A stretch of 25,098 nt of DNA, taken from NCBI GenBank assembly GCA_964430565.1, contig CAYSFD010000030.1, forward strand, positions 1 to 25,098, in the 5' to 3' direction. The DNA is from VBDM01 sp964430565 (lineage in GTDB: Bacteria; Pseudomonadota; Gammaproteobacteria; Burkholderiales; SG8-39). The position numbers were made by a program, and so were the translations under genes. How positions within the stretch are numbered: position 1 is the first letter of the stretch; each line of letters begins with the position of its first letter. Shown here in pieces: positions 8,179 through 14,670 of the stretch. The notes beneath the pieces were generated by a model. The model made no database searches. It was not told the DNA's origin and saw nothing but the letters and a program-made list of their open reading frames with translations.

Positions 8179-9273
8179 TCAGAACCGGATGTGGGCGGAC
8201 GCATTGAGGCTGTTGCGCGCCCCACGCCAGTTGTCGATGTGGAACTTGGTGAACGGCAGCCCGGTCAGCTCGAAGAACCTCGGCCAGCCGATGCGCTCCA
8301 CCCAGTCGCCGACGCGCTCCCAGTCCCGCGCGTCCTTCTTGTAGGTGTAAAGGATCTTCTTCACCACCACGGCGACCTCGGGCCAACGCGGCGGGTTGTT
8401 GGGCAGGCCGGCCGCCACCAGCTTCTGGAACATCGGCTTGGAGCGGGCGTTGGAGTTCTTCCCGCCCACCCAGATGGCGAGCTTGGAGTGCTCCGGGTCG
8501 TTGATCTGCATCGGCGGGCACGGCGGATAGCAGGCGCCGCAGCAGATGCATTTCTTCTCGTCCACTTCGAGCGAGGGCTTGCCGTTCACGATCGCCGGAC
8601 GGATCGCCGCCACCGGGCAGCGCGCGACCACCGAAGGACGCTCGCACACGTTCGCCACCAGGTCGTGGTTGATCTTCGGCGGCTTGGTGTGCTGAATATT
8701 GATCGCGATGTCGCCCTGGCCGCCGCAGTTGATCTGGCAGCACGAGGTGGTGATGTGCACGCGGTTGGGCATCTCCTCCTTGATGAACTCCTCGTAGAGC
8801 TCGTCCATCAGCGACTTCACCACGCCCGAGGCGTCGGTGGCGGGGATGTCGCAGTGCAGCCAGCCCTGCGTGTGCGAGATCATGGTCACCGAGTTGCCGG
8901 TGCCGCCGACCGGATAGCCCGCGTCGTTGAAGGCCTGGATCAGCGGGCCGACCTTGTCCCACTTGGAGACCATCACCTCCAGGTTCGAGCGGATCGTAAA
9001 ACGGACATGGCCTTCGCCGTACTTGTCGACGATGTCGCACAGCAGGTTGATCTCGTAGGGCCCGAGCTGGCGCTGGGTGCCGACGCGCACCGTCCAGATC
9101 TCGTCGCCCGAGTAGGCGACGTGGTGCAGCACGCCCGGCCGGGGCCGGTCGTGGTACTTCCAGTTGCCGAAGTTCTTGATCATCAGCGGATGCATGTACT
9201 GCATGCCGTCGGGGCATCCGCTCTCGATCGGCGTGCGCATCTTCTTTTTCTCGACCACCTGTGCTTGTGCCAC
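8179..9273 (-). CDS. dsrB: DsrB, dissimilatory sulfite reductase beta subunit
   Basis: This 364-residue beta subunit of the siroheme sulfite reductase DsrAB in this context should run in the oxidative direction, turning DsrC-bound sulfur into sulfite. Cysteines in TTSCCQINCGGQG (178, 179, 183) and VCERPSVVARCP (210, 219) belong to the siroheme-cluster and ferredoxin regions. The inserted ferredoxin motif is CICCGACYPPCP (242-252). The start is GTG at 9273 with a strong GAGGAGGT ribosome site. It lies 21 bases after dsrA. Oxidative type is inferred from gene content, not from a tree. Confidence 0.98.
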   Translation of the reverse strand: MAQAQVVEKKKMRTPIESGCPDGMQYMHPLMIKNFGNWKYHDRPRPGVLHHVAYSGDEIWTVRVGTQRQLGPYEINLLCDIVDKYGEGHVRFTIRSNLEVMVSKWDKVGPLIQAFNDAGYPVGGTGNSVTMISHTQGWLHCDIPATDASGVVKSLMDELYEEFIKEEMPNRVHITTSCCQINCGGQGDIAINIQHTKPPKINHDLVANVCERPSVVARCPVAAIRPAIVNGKPSLEVDEKKCICCGACYPPCPPMQINDPEHSKLAIWVGGKNSNARSKPMFQKLVAAGLPNNPPRWPEVAVVVKKILYTYKKDARDWERVGDWVERIGWPRFFELTGLPFTKFHIDNWRGARNSLNASAHIRF

Positions 9274-9294
9274 CGCGACCTCCTCAGTCCGAAA

Positions 9295-10599
9295 TCACGC
9301 CACCGGCTGCTTCTTGCGGTCGATCCACTTCTGCGCTTCCTGGTCCCACTCGTCCAGGCGCACGTAGGAACTGGTGCGCGGGTGCGTGATCATGTTCGGG
9401 TCGACCTCTACGCCGATGCCTTCCAGGAAATTCGCGAGGCCGATCCTCTCGATCATCTCGCCGCAGCGCTCGTGCTCCAGGCCGTTCTCCGCCCAGAAAT
9501 CGATCACCGTGGCGGCGAGGCTGCGCAGCTTCTCGTAGTCCTCGTCGCTGTCCATCTTCATGAACGGCACGATCACCGTGCCCATGGTGTCGCCGATCTT
9601 GAGGGTGCGCTTGCCGCCGATGAGCAGCGTGATGCCGCGGTCCTTGCCGGGTTTGAGCGCCTTGGTCATGACGTTGATGCAGTGCATGCAGCGCACGCAG
9701 CTGCGGTTGTCCACCTCGAGGGTGTCGTCGTCGTTCAGGGACAGCGCCTTGGTCGGGCAGCGCGCGATCACGTTGTCGATGGTGTACTTGCGGCCATGGC
9801 CCTCGACGTACGCCTTCACGCCCTGCTGGTCGACCTGCATGTCGTCGCGCCAGGTGCCGATCACGGCGAAGTCGGCGCGCTGGATGGAGTTCATGCAGTC
9901 GTTCGGGCAGCCCGAGATCTTGAACTTGAACTTGTAGGGCAGCGCCGGGCGGTGCATGTCGTCGATGAAGTTGTTGACCAGCGTCCTGTGGATGCGCTGC
10001 TCGTTGGCGCACGACTGCTCGCAGCGCGCCGCGCCGACGCAGGACATGGCGGTGCGCACGCACGGGCCCGCGCCGCCCAGGTCGAAACCGTACTCGTTGA
10101 TCTCGTCGAAGAAATGCTGGGTGTTCTCGCTGGTCGAGCCGATGAACATGATGTTGCCGGTCTGGCCGTGGAACGCGATCAGCCCGGAACCCCACTTGCT
10201 CCAGGAACCCGACAGCTGGCGCAGCAGCTTGGTGGTGTAGTGATTGCCCGCCGGGGGCTGCACGCGCAGCGTGTGGAACTCCTTGGATTCCGGGAACAGG
10301 GCTGCGACTTCCGAGAAGCGCGGGATGATGCCGCCGCCATAGCCGAACACCGAGACCGTGCCGCCCTTCCAGTAGCCCAGGCGCGTCTTGTAGGAATGCT
10401 CGAGCTGGCCGAGCAGGTCGACCATCATGTTGTTCTCGTGCGCCAGTCGCTTCAGGCCGGTGACGAAGCTCGGCCACGGACCGCTTTCGAGCTGGTCGAG
10501 CATGGGCGTCGGATGAAACGCCTTGGTCGAGTTCTTTTCCTTGGGCACGTAGGTGCTGTGCCGTTGCGGATCCTTGGGCTGCTTGCGGAGTTCGGACAT
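9295..10599 (-). CDS. dsrA: DsrA, dissimilatory sulfite reductase alpha subunit
   Basis: This 434-residue catalytic alpha subunit is the first gene of the dsr operon. The siroheme-[4Fe-4S] ligands are visible as Cys187-X5-Cys193 (CVGAARC) and Cys231-X3-Cys235 (CPNDC). The ferredoxin domain has Cys281 (ARCPTKAL) and Cys301-304-307 (CVRCMHC). The frame stays open to 10809, but the ATG at 10599 has a strong GGAGG eight bases upstream and gives the N-terminus MSELRKQPKD, of normal DsrA length. The upstream extension would cross the regulatory region. Confidence 0.98.
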   Translation of the reverse strand: MSELRKQPKDPQRHSTYVPKEKNSTKAFHPTPMLDQLESGPWPSFVTGLKRLAHENNMMVDLLGQLEHSYKTRLGYWKGGTVSVFGYGGGIIPRFSEVAALFPESKEFHTLRVQPPAGNHYTTKLLRQLSGSWSKWGSGLIAFHGQTGNIMFIGSTSENTQHFFDEINEYGFDLGGAGPCVRTAMSCVGAARCEQSCANEQRIHRTLVNNFIDDMHRPALPYKFKFKISGCPNDCMNSIQRADFAVIGTWRDDMQVDQQGVKAYVEGHGRKYTIDNVIARCPTKALSLNDDDTLEVDNRSCVRCMHCINVMTKALKPGKDRGITLLIGGKRTLKIGDTMGTVIVPFMKMDSDEDYEKLRSLAATVIDFWAENGLEHERCGEMIERIGLANFLEGIGVEVDPNMITHPRTSSYVRLDEWDQEAQKWIDRKKQPVA

Positions 10600-10612
10600 C
10601 GCTATCCCTCCA

Positions 10613-10635
10613 TGGTGCGAAATCGCGCCGCACCA
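10613..10635. promoter_or_regulatory. Hairpin in the dsrA leader
   Basis: TGGTGCG (10613-10619) and CGCACCA (10629-10635) form a seven-pair stem with a nine-base loop just upstream of the dsrA Shine-Dalgarno. If transcription starts near 10630 only part of it would be in the mRNA. It could be a leader structure or a DNA operator. This is a sequence observation only. Confidence 0.35.
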
Positions 10636-10636
10636 G

Positions 10637-10665
10637 TTTAATGACGCCCCATCGCGCACCCGCAA
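10637..10665 (-). promoter_or_regulatory. Weak candidate dsr operon promoter
   Basis: On the minus strand, TTGCGG (10660-10665) and ATTAAA (10637-10642) are separated by 17 bases and lie about 40 bases before the dsrA start. Both hexamers match the sigma-70 consensus poorly, which fits an activator-dependent promoter. The GGGGATA repeats lie immediately upstream, where an activator would bind. Confidence 0.3.
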
Positions 10666-10670
10666 GGTCA

Positions 10671-10711
10671 TTGGGGATAGGCCGGAGGGGATACCCCTCC
10701 CTTTGGGGATA
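10671..10711. promoter_or_regulatory. GGGGATA triple repeat and 17-base palindrome between dsrA and the TauD-like gene
   Basis: GGGGATA occurs three times in the same orientation, at 10673-10679, 10687-10693 and 10705-10711. The outer two are part of the nine-base direct repeat TTGGGGATA. The middle copy lies in the palindrome GGAGGGG-ATA-CCCCTCC (10684-10700), which also contains TACCCCT, similar to NarL-family heptamers. The block sits between divergent transcription units, just upstream of the putative dsr promoter, and ends at the ribosome site of the plus-strand gene. It probably binds a regulator; which one is unknown. Confidence 0.5.
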
Positions 10712-10723
10712 TAGGAGTTGCTA

Positions 10724-11680
10724 ATGACCCAAAAAGCAGCAAATGCGGTACGTTGTCCTACCTCATTTTCCCGCCCAAGCGCCTTGAACGCCGCCCTGCA
10801 CACCGCCATCGAACATCCATTCGCGCTCGATCGGCCGCAAGACTACCTGCGCTGGCGCGAGCGCAAGCTCGCGCGCTATCCGCGCCGCGCCGAGGACCTG
10901 ATCGTGGCGGTGCGCGATCCGCGCAACCTGAGCGACAGCGAGGCCGGCGAAATCCGGCGCGTTTGCGGCGCGGCGAACATGGCCGTCTATGCCAGCCCGC
11001 TTGCCGGCGTGGCCGACAAAAACATTGCACGCCGCCTCGGCGCGCGCCTGGGTCTTGCGCGCCTGCATGCCAACCCGCTCGCGGACGAGGACGGCATCAG
11101 CTCGCTCGAGGTGGCGCCGGAAAAGTCGGCCCGCGGCTATATTCCGTACTCGAACCGGCGGCTGCTGTGGCATACCGACGGCTATTACAACGCCCCGGCG
11201 CAGCGCATCCGCGCGTTCATACTGCACTGCGTCCGTCCGGCCGCCGCGGGCGGCGAGAACCGCCTGCTCGATCACGAGATCGCCTACGTCCTGCTGCGCG
11301 ACGCCGATCCGCAATTCGTGCAGGCGCTCTCGGCGCCCGACGCCATGACTATCCCCGCCAACGAGGAGGACGGCGCCCCAACACGTCCCGCGCAAACCGG
11401 CCCGGTGTTCTCCACCGACGGCGGCGCGCTGCACATGCGCTACACCGCGCGCACGCGCAGCATCGAATGGCGGCCGGACGAGGCGACGCGCGCCGCGGCG
11501 CAGTTGCTCGGGCAGATCCTCGACGCCGGCTCGCCTTACGTGTTCACGCTGCGGCTGGCCGGCGGCCAAGGTCTGGTCTGCAACAACGTGCTGCACGACC
11601 GCAGCTCTTTCGCCGACGCGACCGCGCCGGGCCGGCTCGTCTATCGCGCCCGCTATTTCGATCGCGTCGGATCGGCATGA
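10724..11680 (+). CDS. TauD/TfdA-family Fe(II)/2-oxoglutarate dioxygenase-like protein
   Basis: This 318-residue protein has the metal triad of the TauD/TfdA family: His150-X-Asp152 in LLWHTDGYYN and a distal His291 in CNNVLHDR. Arginines about ten residues further on (RLVYRARYF) fit 2-oxoglutarate binding. Such enzymes hydroxylate a carbon next to a sulfonate or other group to release it; here the substrate is unknown. The ATG at 10724 has AGGAG six bases upstream and is preferred over TTG at 10718. It is divergent from dsrA and first in a four-gene operon, with its stop overlapping the next ATG. A role in releasing sulfite from an organic sulfonate is only inference. Confidence 0.8.
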   Translation: MTQKAANAVRCPTSFSRPSALNAALHTAIEHPFALDRPQDYLRWRERKLARYPRRAEDLIVAVRDPRNLSDSEAGEIRRVCGAANMAVYASPLAGVADKNIARRLGARLGLARLHANPLADEDGISSLEVAPEKSARGYIPYSNRRLLWHTDGYYNAPAQRIRAFILHCVRPAAAGGENRLLDHEIAYVLLRDADPQFVQALSAPDAMTIPANEEDGAPTRPAQTGPVFSTDGGALHMRYTARTRSIEWRPDEATRAAAQLLGQILDAGSPYVFTLRLAGGQGLVCNNVLHDRSSFADATAPGRLVYRARYFDRVGSA

Positions 11681-12399
11681 AGACCATCCCGCTCAAGTAC
11701 ATCAAGGAAGACCCCGGCGTCGGCAATGCCGACGACAGCACGGATGCGAGGGAATCGACCGGCATGCTGGAGCGCCTGGTCGCCGACCTGCGCGGCCAGC
11801 TCGAAGCGCTTTCTCCCGGCGCGGAAACGCTGCGGCGCGCCGATCTGCTGCTGCAGCTCGGGCGTGCGCTGGTGCGCCTCGAGCAACGGCCCGCAGCCTG
11901 GGCCGCGGCGCGCGAGGCGTTCGACCTCTACATGGCCGAGCAGGCCCGCGAAGGCGCGGCCCAAGCCTGCGACATCCTGTTCCTCGCCGAGCAGCCGCAG
12001 TCGCTCGCCGCGCTCGGCCAGGGCATCTGGCTCGCGGTGACCTACCCGGTCGATCCCGAGCTGAGCGTCGCGCTGCTCCAGCACGTGGTCGAGGAGACGC
12101 CGCCCGACGCTGACGGCGCGGCGGTTGCGGCTGTCACGGCGTACTACCTCGTCGATCTGCGCGCCCGCGATCCCCAGCGCGAACACCTGCTGCTCTACGC
12201 CAATCAGGTGCTCGCCACGGTGGCGCGCCGGCACAGCGGCGTCGACGGGCAGCAGGCGTTCAACAAGTGGATCGAGGACATGGAGCTGAACGACCCGGCG
12301 CTGTTCCTGCCGCGCCTGCGCAACATCGTCGACGTGCTGGTGCAGGACGACTGGTGGTTCGACCGTGAGGCGCTCCAGGCGGCGCTGCCCGTGACTTGA
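11677..12399 (+). CDS. Conserved helical-repeat protein of unknown function
   Basis: This 240-residue soluble protein is not recognised by name. After a polar N-terminus (MKTIPLKYIKEDPGVGNADD) it is almost all alpha-helical. A TPR-like stretch (LLLQLGRALVRLEQRPAAWAAAREAFDLYMAEQ) is followed by more helical pairs rich in Ala and Leu. It has no signal peptide or membrane segment. Its ATG overlaps the stop of the dioxygenase gene (ATGA), and its stop is one base before the Cas6-like start, so all three are translationally coupled. It may be a scaffold for these partners. The frame is open further upstream but that is only a shadow of the dioxygenase gene. Confidence 0.75.
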   Translation: MKTIPLKYIKEDPGVGNADDSTDARESTGMLERLVADLRGQLEALSPGAETLRRADLLLQLGRALVRLEQRPAAWAAAREAFDLYMAEQAREGAAQACDILFLAEQPQSLAALGQGIWLAVTYPVDPELSVALLQHVVEETPPDADGAAVAAVTAYYLVDLRARDPQREHLLLYANQVLATVARRHSGVDGQQAFNKWIEDMELNDPALFLPRLRNIVDVLVQDDWWFDREALQAALPVT

Positions 12400-12400
12400 A

Positions 12401-13051
12401 ATGCAGGATGCTCCCGCCGACATCGTGGACGCGGTGTTCGCGATCGCCTGCCGCAGCCTGCCGGTCGATCACGCGTACGCGCTGCAGCAGGCGATCCAGG
12501 AGGCGCTGCCCTGGTTCGCAGAAGAGCCGCTCGCCGGCCTGCACACCGTGCATGGCGCGGCATCCGGCAGCGGCTGGATGCGGCCCGAGGGCGCGGATGC
12601 CGTGTTGCAGCTGTCGCATCGGGCAAAGCTCGCACTGCGCCTGCCCGCACACCGCGCTGAGGAGGCCGCTGCGCTGGTCGGGTGCACACTGCAGGTGGCC
12701 GGCTCGCCGCTGCGCGTGGAAAAAATGGCGCTGCGGCCACTGTCGCGGATCACGACCCTGTTCTCGCGCTGCGTCGTCCTCGCCGCCGACGACGAGGCTA
12801 TGTTCGTCAGCGCCGCGACCGAGGAGCTGGGCGCGCTCGGCATCAGGGCGGAGCGCATGGTGTGCGGCCGCATGACGACGGTCGCGACTCCGGCGCGCAC
12901 CTACCAGGCGCGCAGCCTGATGCTCGCCGGCCTCACGCTCGAGCAGTCGCTGCTGCTGCAGCGAAGCGGTTTGGGCGCCGGGCGCAAGCTCGGCTGCGGA
13001 CTGTTCATCCCGCACAAGGACATCGCCGACCTGCGCTCCAGGTCGGAATGA
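12401..13051 (+). CDS. Cas6/Cmx6-like RAMP protein without a CRISPR array
   Basis: This 216-residue protein resembles the Cas6/Cmx6 family, the crRNA-processing endoribonucleases of myxobacterial-type CRISPR systems. Family-like features are the N-terminal DIVDAVFAIACRSLPVDHAYAL with a Leu-Pro-Val-Asp-His core (His24), GLHTVHG with His48 and His51, LSHRAKLALRLP, and a C-terminal glycine-rich loop GLGAGRKLGCGLFIP (190-204) of the RAMP fold. No other cas gene or repeat array is in the window. It begins one base after the preceding stop and is followed by a DsrC homologue, so it probably serves sulfur metabolism or RNA modification rather than CRISPR. Family recognition is from memory; nuclease activity is unproven. 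Confidence 0.7.
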   Translation: MQDAPADIVDAVFAIACRSLPVDHAYALQQAIQEALPWFAEEPLAGLHTVHGAASGSGWMRPEGADAVLQLSHRAKLALRLPAHRAEEAAALVGCTLQVAGSPLRVEKMALRPLSRITTLFSRCVVLAADDEAMFVSAATEELGALGIRAERMVCGRMTTVATPARTYQARSLMLAGLTLEQSLLLQRSGLGAGRKLGCGLFIPHKDIADLRSRSE

Positions 13052-13079
13052 GACGCAACTGAGCGCAGTCGAGGAGACT

Positions 13080-13421
13080 ATGACATACGAAGTGAAGGGA
13101 AAAGTGATCGAAGCGACCGAAAGCGGCTTTCTGGCATCGCCGGACGACTGGGACAAGGACGTCGCGGGGGCGATCGCCGCCGCGGAGGGACTCACCCTCA
13201 CGCAGGACCACTGGGACGTGATCGAGTACCTGCGCGACGCCTACTTCAACCACAACGGCGAGCAGCCGAACAACCGCGCCATCCTCAAGGCCATGCAGGA
13301 CAAGTGGCCCGGCCGCAAGGTGGACAACAAGACCCTGTTCGATCTCTACCCGGGCAACCCTTCCAAGCAGGCGGGCAAGATCGCGGGTCTGCCCGAGAGC
13401 ATGCGCAAGGGCGGGTACTGA
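13080..13421 (+). CDS. DsrC-family protein lacking all cysteines (RspA type)
   Basis: This 113-residue protein is homologous to DsrC along its length (MTYEVKGKVIEATESGFL, DHWDVIEYLRDAYF, NKTLFDLYPGNPSKQAGKIAGLP). It contains no cysteine at all: the upstream arm cysteine is Gly (KQAGKIAGLP) and the penultimate one is lost in a changed tail (ESMRKGGY). It therefore cannot carry sulfur like DsrC. Cysteine-lacking members have been called RspA, proposed regulatory sulfur-related proteins. The GAGGAG site five bases before the ATG is strong. It ends the operon that starts with the TauD-like gene and may act as a decoy, sensor partner or regulator. Confidence 0.88.
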   Translation: MTYEVKGKVIEATESGFLASPDDWDKDVAGAIAAAEGLTLTQDHWDVIEYLRDAYFNHNGEQPNNRAILKAMQDKWPGRKVDNKTLFDLYPGNPSKQAGKIAGLPESMRKGGY

Positions 13422-13428
13422 CAGCGCG

Positions 13429-13743
13429 TCAGTCGTAGTGCTTGCGCTGCGAGCGTCGCCGGCCCGCGCGCTGCACCACCCCGCCGCGGATGACGTAAGG
13501 CGGGGTGAGCTCGAAGCCGCCGTACTTCGGATTGAGGGGTTTCAGGAAGCGGCGCTCGCCGTCGAAGACGAGCTGGCGGAAGAAAACATCGCCCGCGAAT
13601 TCCACCACCACGTAGGAGCCGTCGCGCGGCGCGTAGCCCGGGTCGATGATGATGACGCAGCCGTCGGCGAACTCGGGCTCCATGCTGTCGCCCAGCACGC
13701 GCAAGGCATACGGTTCGAGCGCACTACAGTTGCCGTCAGCCAT
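13429..13743 (-). CDS. Free-standing S24/LexA-type peptidase fold, no DNA-binding domain
   Basis: This 104-residue protein corresponds to the C-terminal S24 peptidase domain of LexA and phage repressors. Ser20 lies in RVLGDSMEPEFADG, the usual nucleophile motif, followed by VIIIDPGYAPRDGSYVVVE. At the place of the catalytic lysine it has arginine (VFFRQL, Arg56), so the Ser/Lys dyad looks broken. It has no helix-turn-helix. An AGGAAG ribosome site precedes the ATG. It is last in a minus-strand set behind a small protein and a one-cysteine DsrC homologue. It may be a sensor or binding module; protease activity is doubtful. Confidence 0.75.
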   Translation of the reverse strand: MADGNCSALEPYALRVLGDSMEPEFADGCVIIIDPGYAPRDGSYVVVEFAGDVFFRQLVFDGERRFLKPLNPKYGGFELTPPYVIRGGVVQRAGRRRSQRKHYD

Positions 13744-13753
13744 GCTGCACTTC

Positions 13754-14044
13754 CTAGCTTTCCTCGCCCGAAGGTTTCTTCTTGTGAAAGCGGATCACCG
13801 TGTCCCCCTGCCCCGGCTCGTCGGCGTACCGCGGCTGCCCGCCGACCGGCCTGCCCGCTGCTTGTGCGAGCTCGCGTTCGCGCGCGCTGATGAGCGCCAG
13901 GCATTGGCGCAGGTCCTGGATGGTCGCGTCCGACAGAGGGTGGCGCATGCCGTGAGGCGTGGCGGTGTCCTTGATCACACCGGCGAGCGTCAGCTTCACC
14001 GCCTGCAGGATGCGCTCCTCCATGGAAAATTCAGCCTCGCTCAT
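13754..14044 (-). CDS. Small conserved protein of unknown function
   Basis: I do not recognise this 96-residue protein. The first half is helical (MSEAEFSMEERILQAVKLTL) and includes a short linker DTATPHGMRHPLSDATIQDL. The C-terminal tail is polar and basic (VIRFHKKKPSGEES). There is no signal peptide, membrane segment or cysteine cluster; a single Cys lies in the second helix (LRQCLAL). The ATG at 14044 has GAGG seven bases upstream and is preferred over an in-frame ATG 27 bases earlier. It sits between the one-cysteine DsrC homologue and the S24 protein, ten bases before the latter. Confidence 0.7.
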   Translation of the reverse strand: MSEAEFSMEERILQAVKLTLAGVIKDTATPHGMRHPLSDATIQDLRQCLALISARERELAQAAGRPVGGQPRYADEPGQGDTVIRFHKKKPSGEES

Positions 14045-14081
14045 CGCGCGCCTCAAATGACGATCTCCCATCGTACTCGTT

Positions 14082-14426
14082 TCATGTATCGGGCTGCGGC
14101 ATCGGCAGGCCAGCGAGCTTGCAGATCTCGTAAACAGGACCAGCTGGGAAGAGGTCGTAGATGTGCTTTTCGTAGGCCTTGCGGTCGCTGAAGCGCGGGC
14201 CGCGGTGCTTTCCCAGCTCCAATACCATCTTGCGCATGGTCGGGAGGCTCTGCGTCTCCCGGTAGTACTCGCGGAAATACCAGATCAGTTCCCAGTGGTC
14301 CACATAGAGCTCGATCCCGTCGCGCTGCGCCAGGACGCGCGCGAAGTCCTCGTCCCAGTCTTCGGGATCGAGCAGAAACCCCTGCTCGTCCGTCTCGATG
14401 ATCCTGCCGTTGACGTTGAGCTGCAT
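14082..14426 (-). CDS. DsrC-family protein retaining only the upstream arm cysteine
   Basis: This 114-residue DsrC homologue (MQLNVNGRIIETDEQGFLLD, DHWELIWYFREYYRE, HIYDLFPAGPVYEICKLAGLP) has one cysteine, Cys102, at the position of the upstream arm cysteine. The penultimate cysteine of DsrC and TusE is replaced in the tail PMPQPDT. Such a protein cannot form the intramolecular disulfide or trisulfide of DsrC and lacks the thiol TusE uses for tRNA thiolation, but it could make a mixed disulfide. It heads a minus-strand operon with the 96-residue and S24 proteins. A regulatory role is inferred. Confidence 0.88.
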   Translation of the reverse strand: MQLNVNGRIIETDEQGFLLDPEDWDEDFARVLAQRDGIELYVDHWELIWYFREYYRETQSLPTMRKMVLELGKHRGPRFSDRKAYEKHIYDLFPAGPVYEICKLAGLPMPQPDT

Positions 14427-14472
14427 TCCCGACTAAATATCAACCGGTCCGCAATCACCAGGAGCACGAGTC

Positions 14473-14670
14473 ATGAGCACCGCTTACTACGAAGCCATCG
14501 ACCGCATGGAAAAGAAGCACGTCGAGCCCGAGTACATCAACGGCTGGGCTTCCGGCTACCTGCACAACCCCAAGCGCGAAGAGCAGCGCGTCAGCGAGGC
14601 CTACGAAGCCGGCTACGCGCACGGCACGGAGAAGAACGCCGACGGCTTCGAGGCCTGGATCAGGAAGTAG
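14473..14670 (+). CDS. 65-residue acidic protein with RMF-like GY repeats
   Basis: This small protein (MSTAYYEAIDRMEKKHVEP at its start) has two similar segments, YINGWASGYLHNP and AYEAGYAHGTEKN, that recall the aromatic-glycine helical repeats of ribosome modulation factor, although it is more acidic. AGGAG lies nine bases before the ATG. It is divergent from the one-cysteine DsrC gene, with only 46 bases between, and its end overlaps the end of the Sel1 gene by 11 bases. Ribosome association is a guess from pattern only. Confidence 0.7.
   Translation: MSTAYYEAIDRMEKKHVEPEYINGWASGYLHNPKREEQRVSEAYEAGYAHGTEKNADGFEAWIRK

Noticed and set aside
8110..10641. An 843-codon plus-strand frame antisense to dsrA and dsrB
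   Set aside because: Rich in Val, Asp, His and Arg as expected for an antisense frame; no domain or ribosome site supports it.
12401..13051. A CRISPR locus, because a Cas6-like gene is present
   Set aside because: I saw no regularly spaced direct repeats of 25-40 bases and no other cas gene in the window.
14082..14426. TusE for tRNA thiolation
   Set aside because: TusE keeps the penultimate cysteine. This protein has only the upstream one, so it is better placed with non-canonical DsrC homologues.
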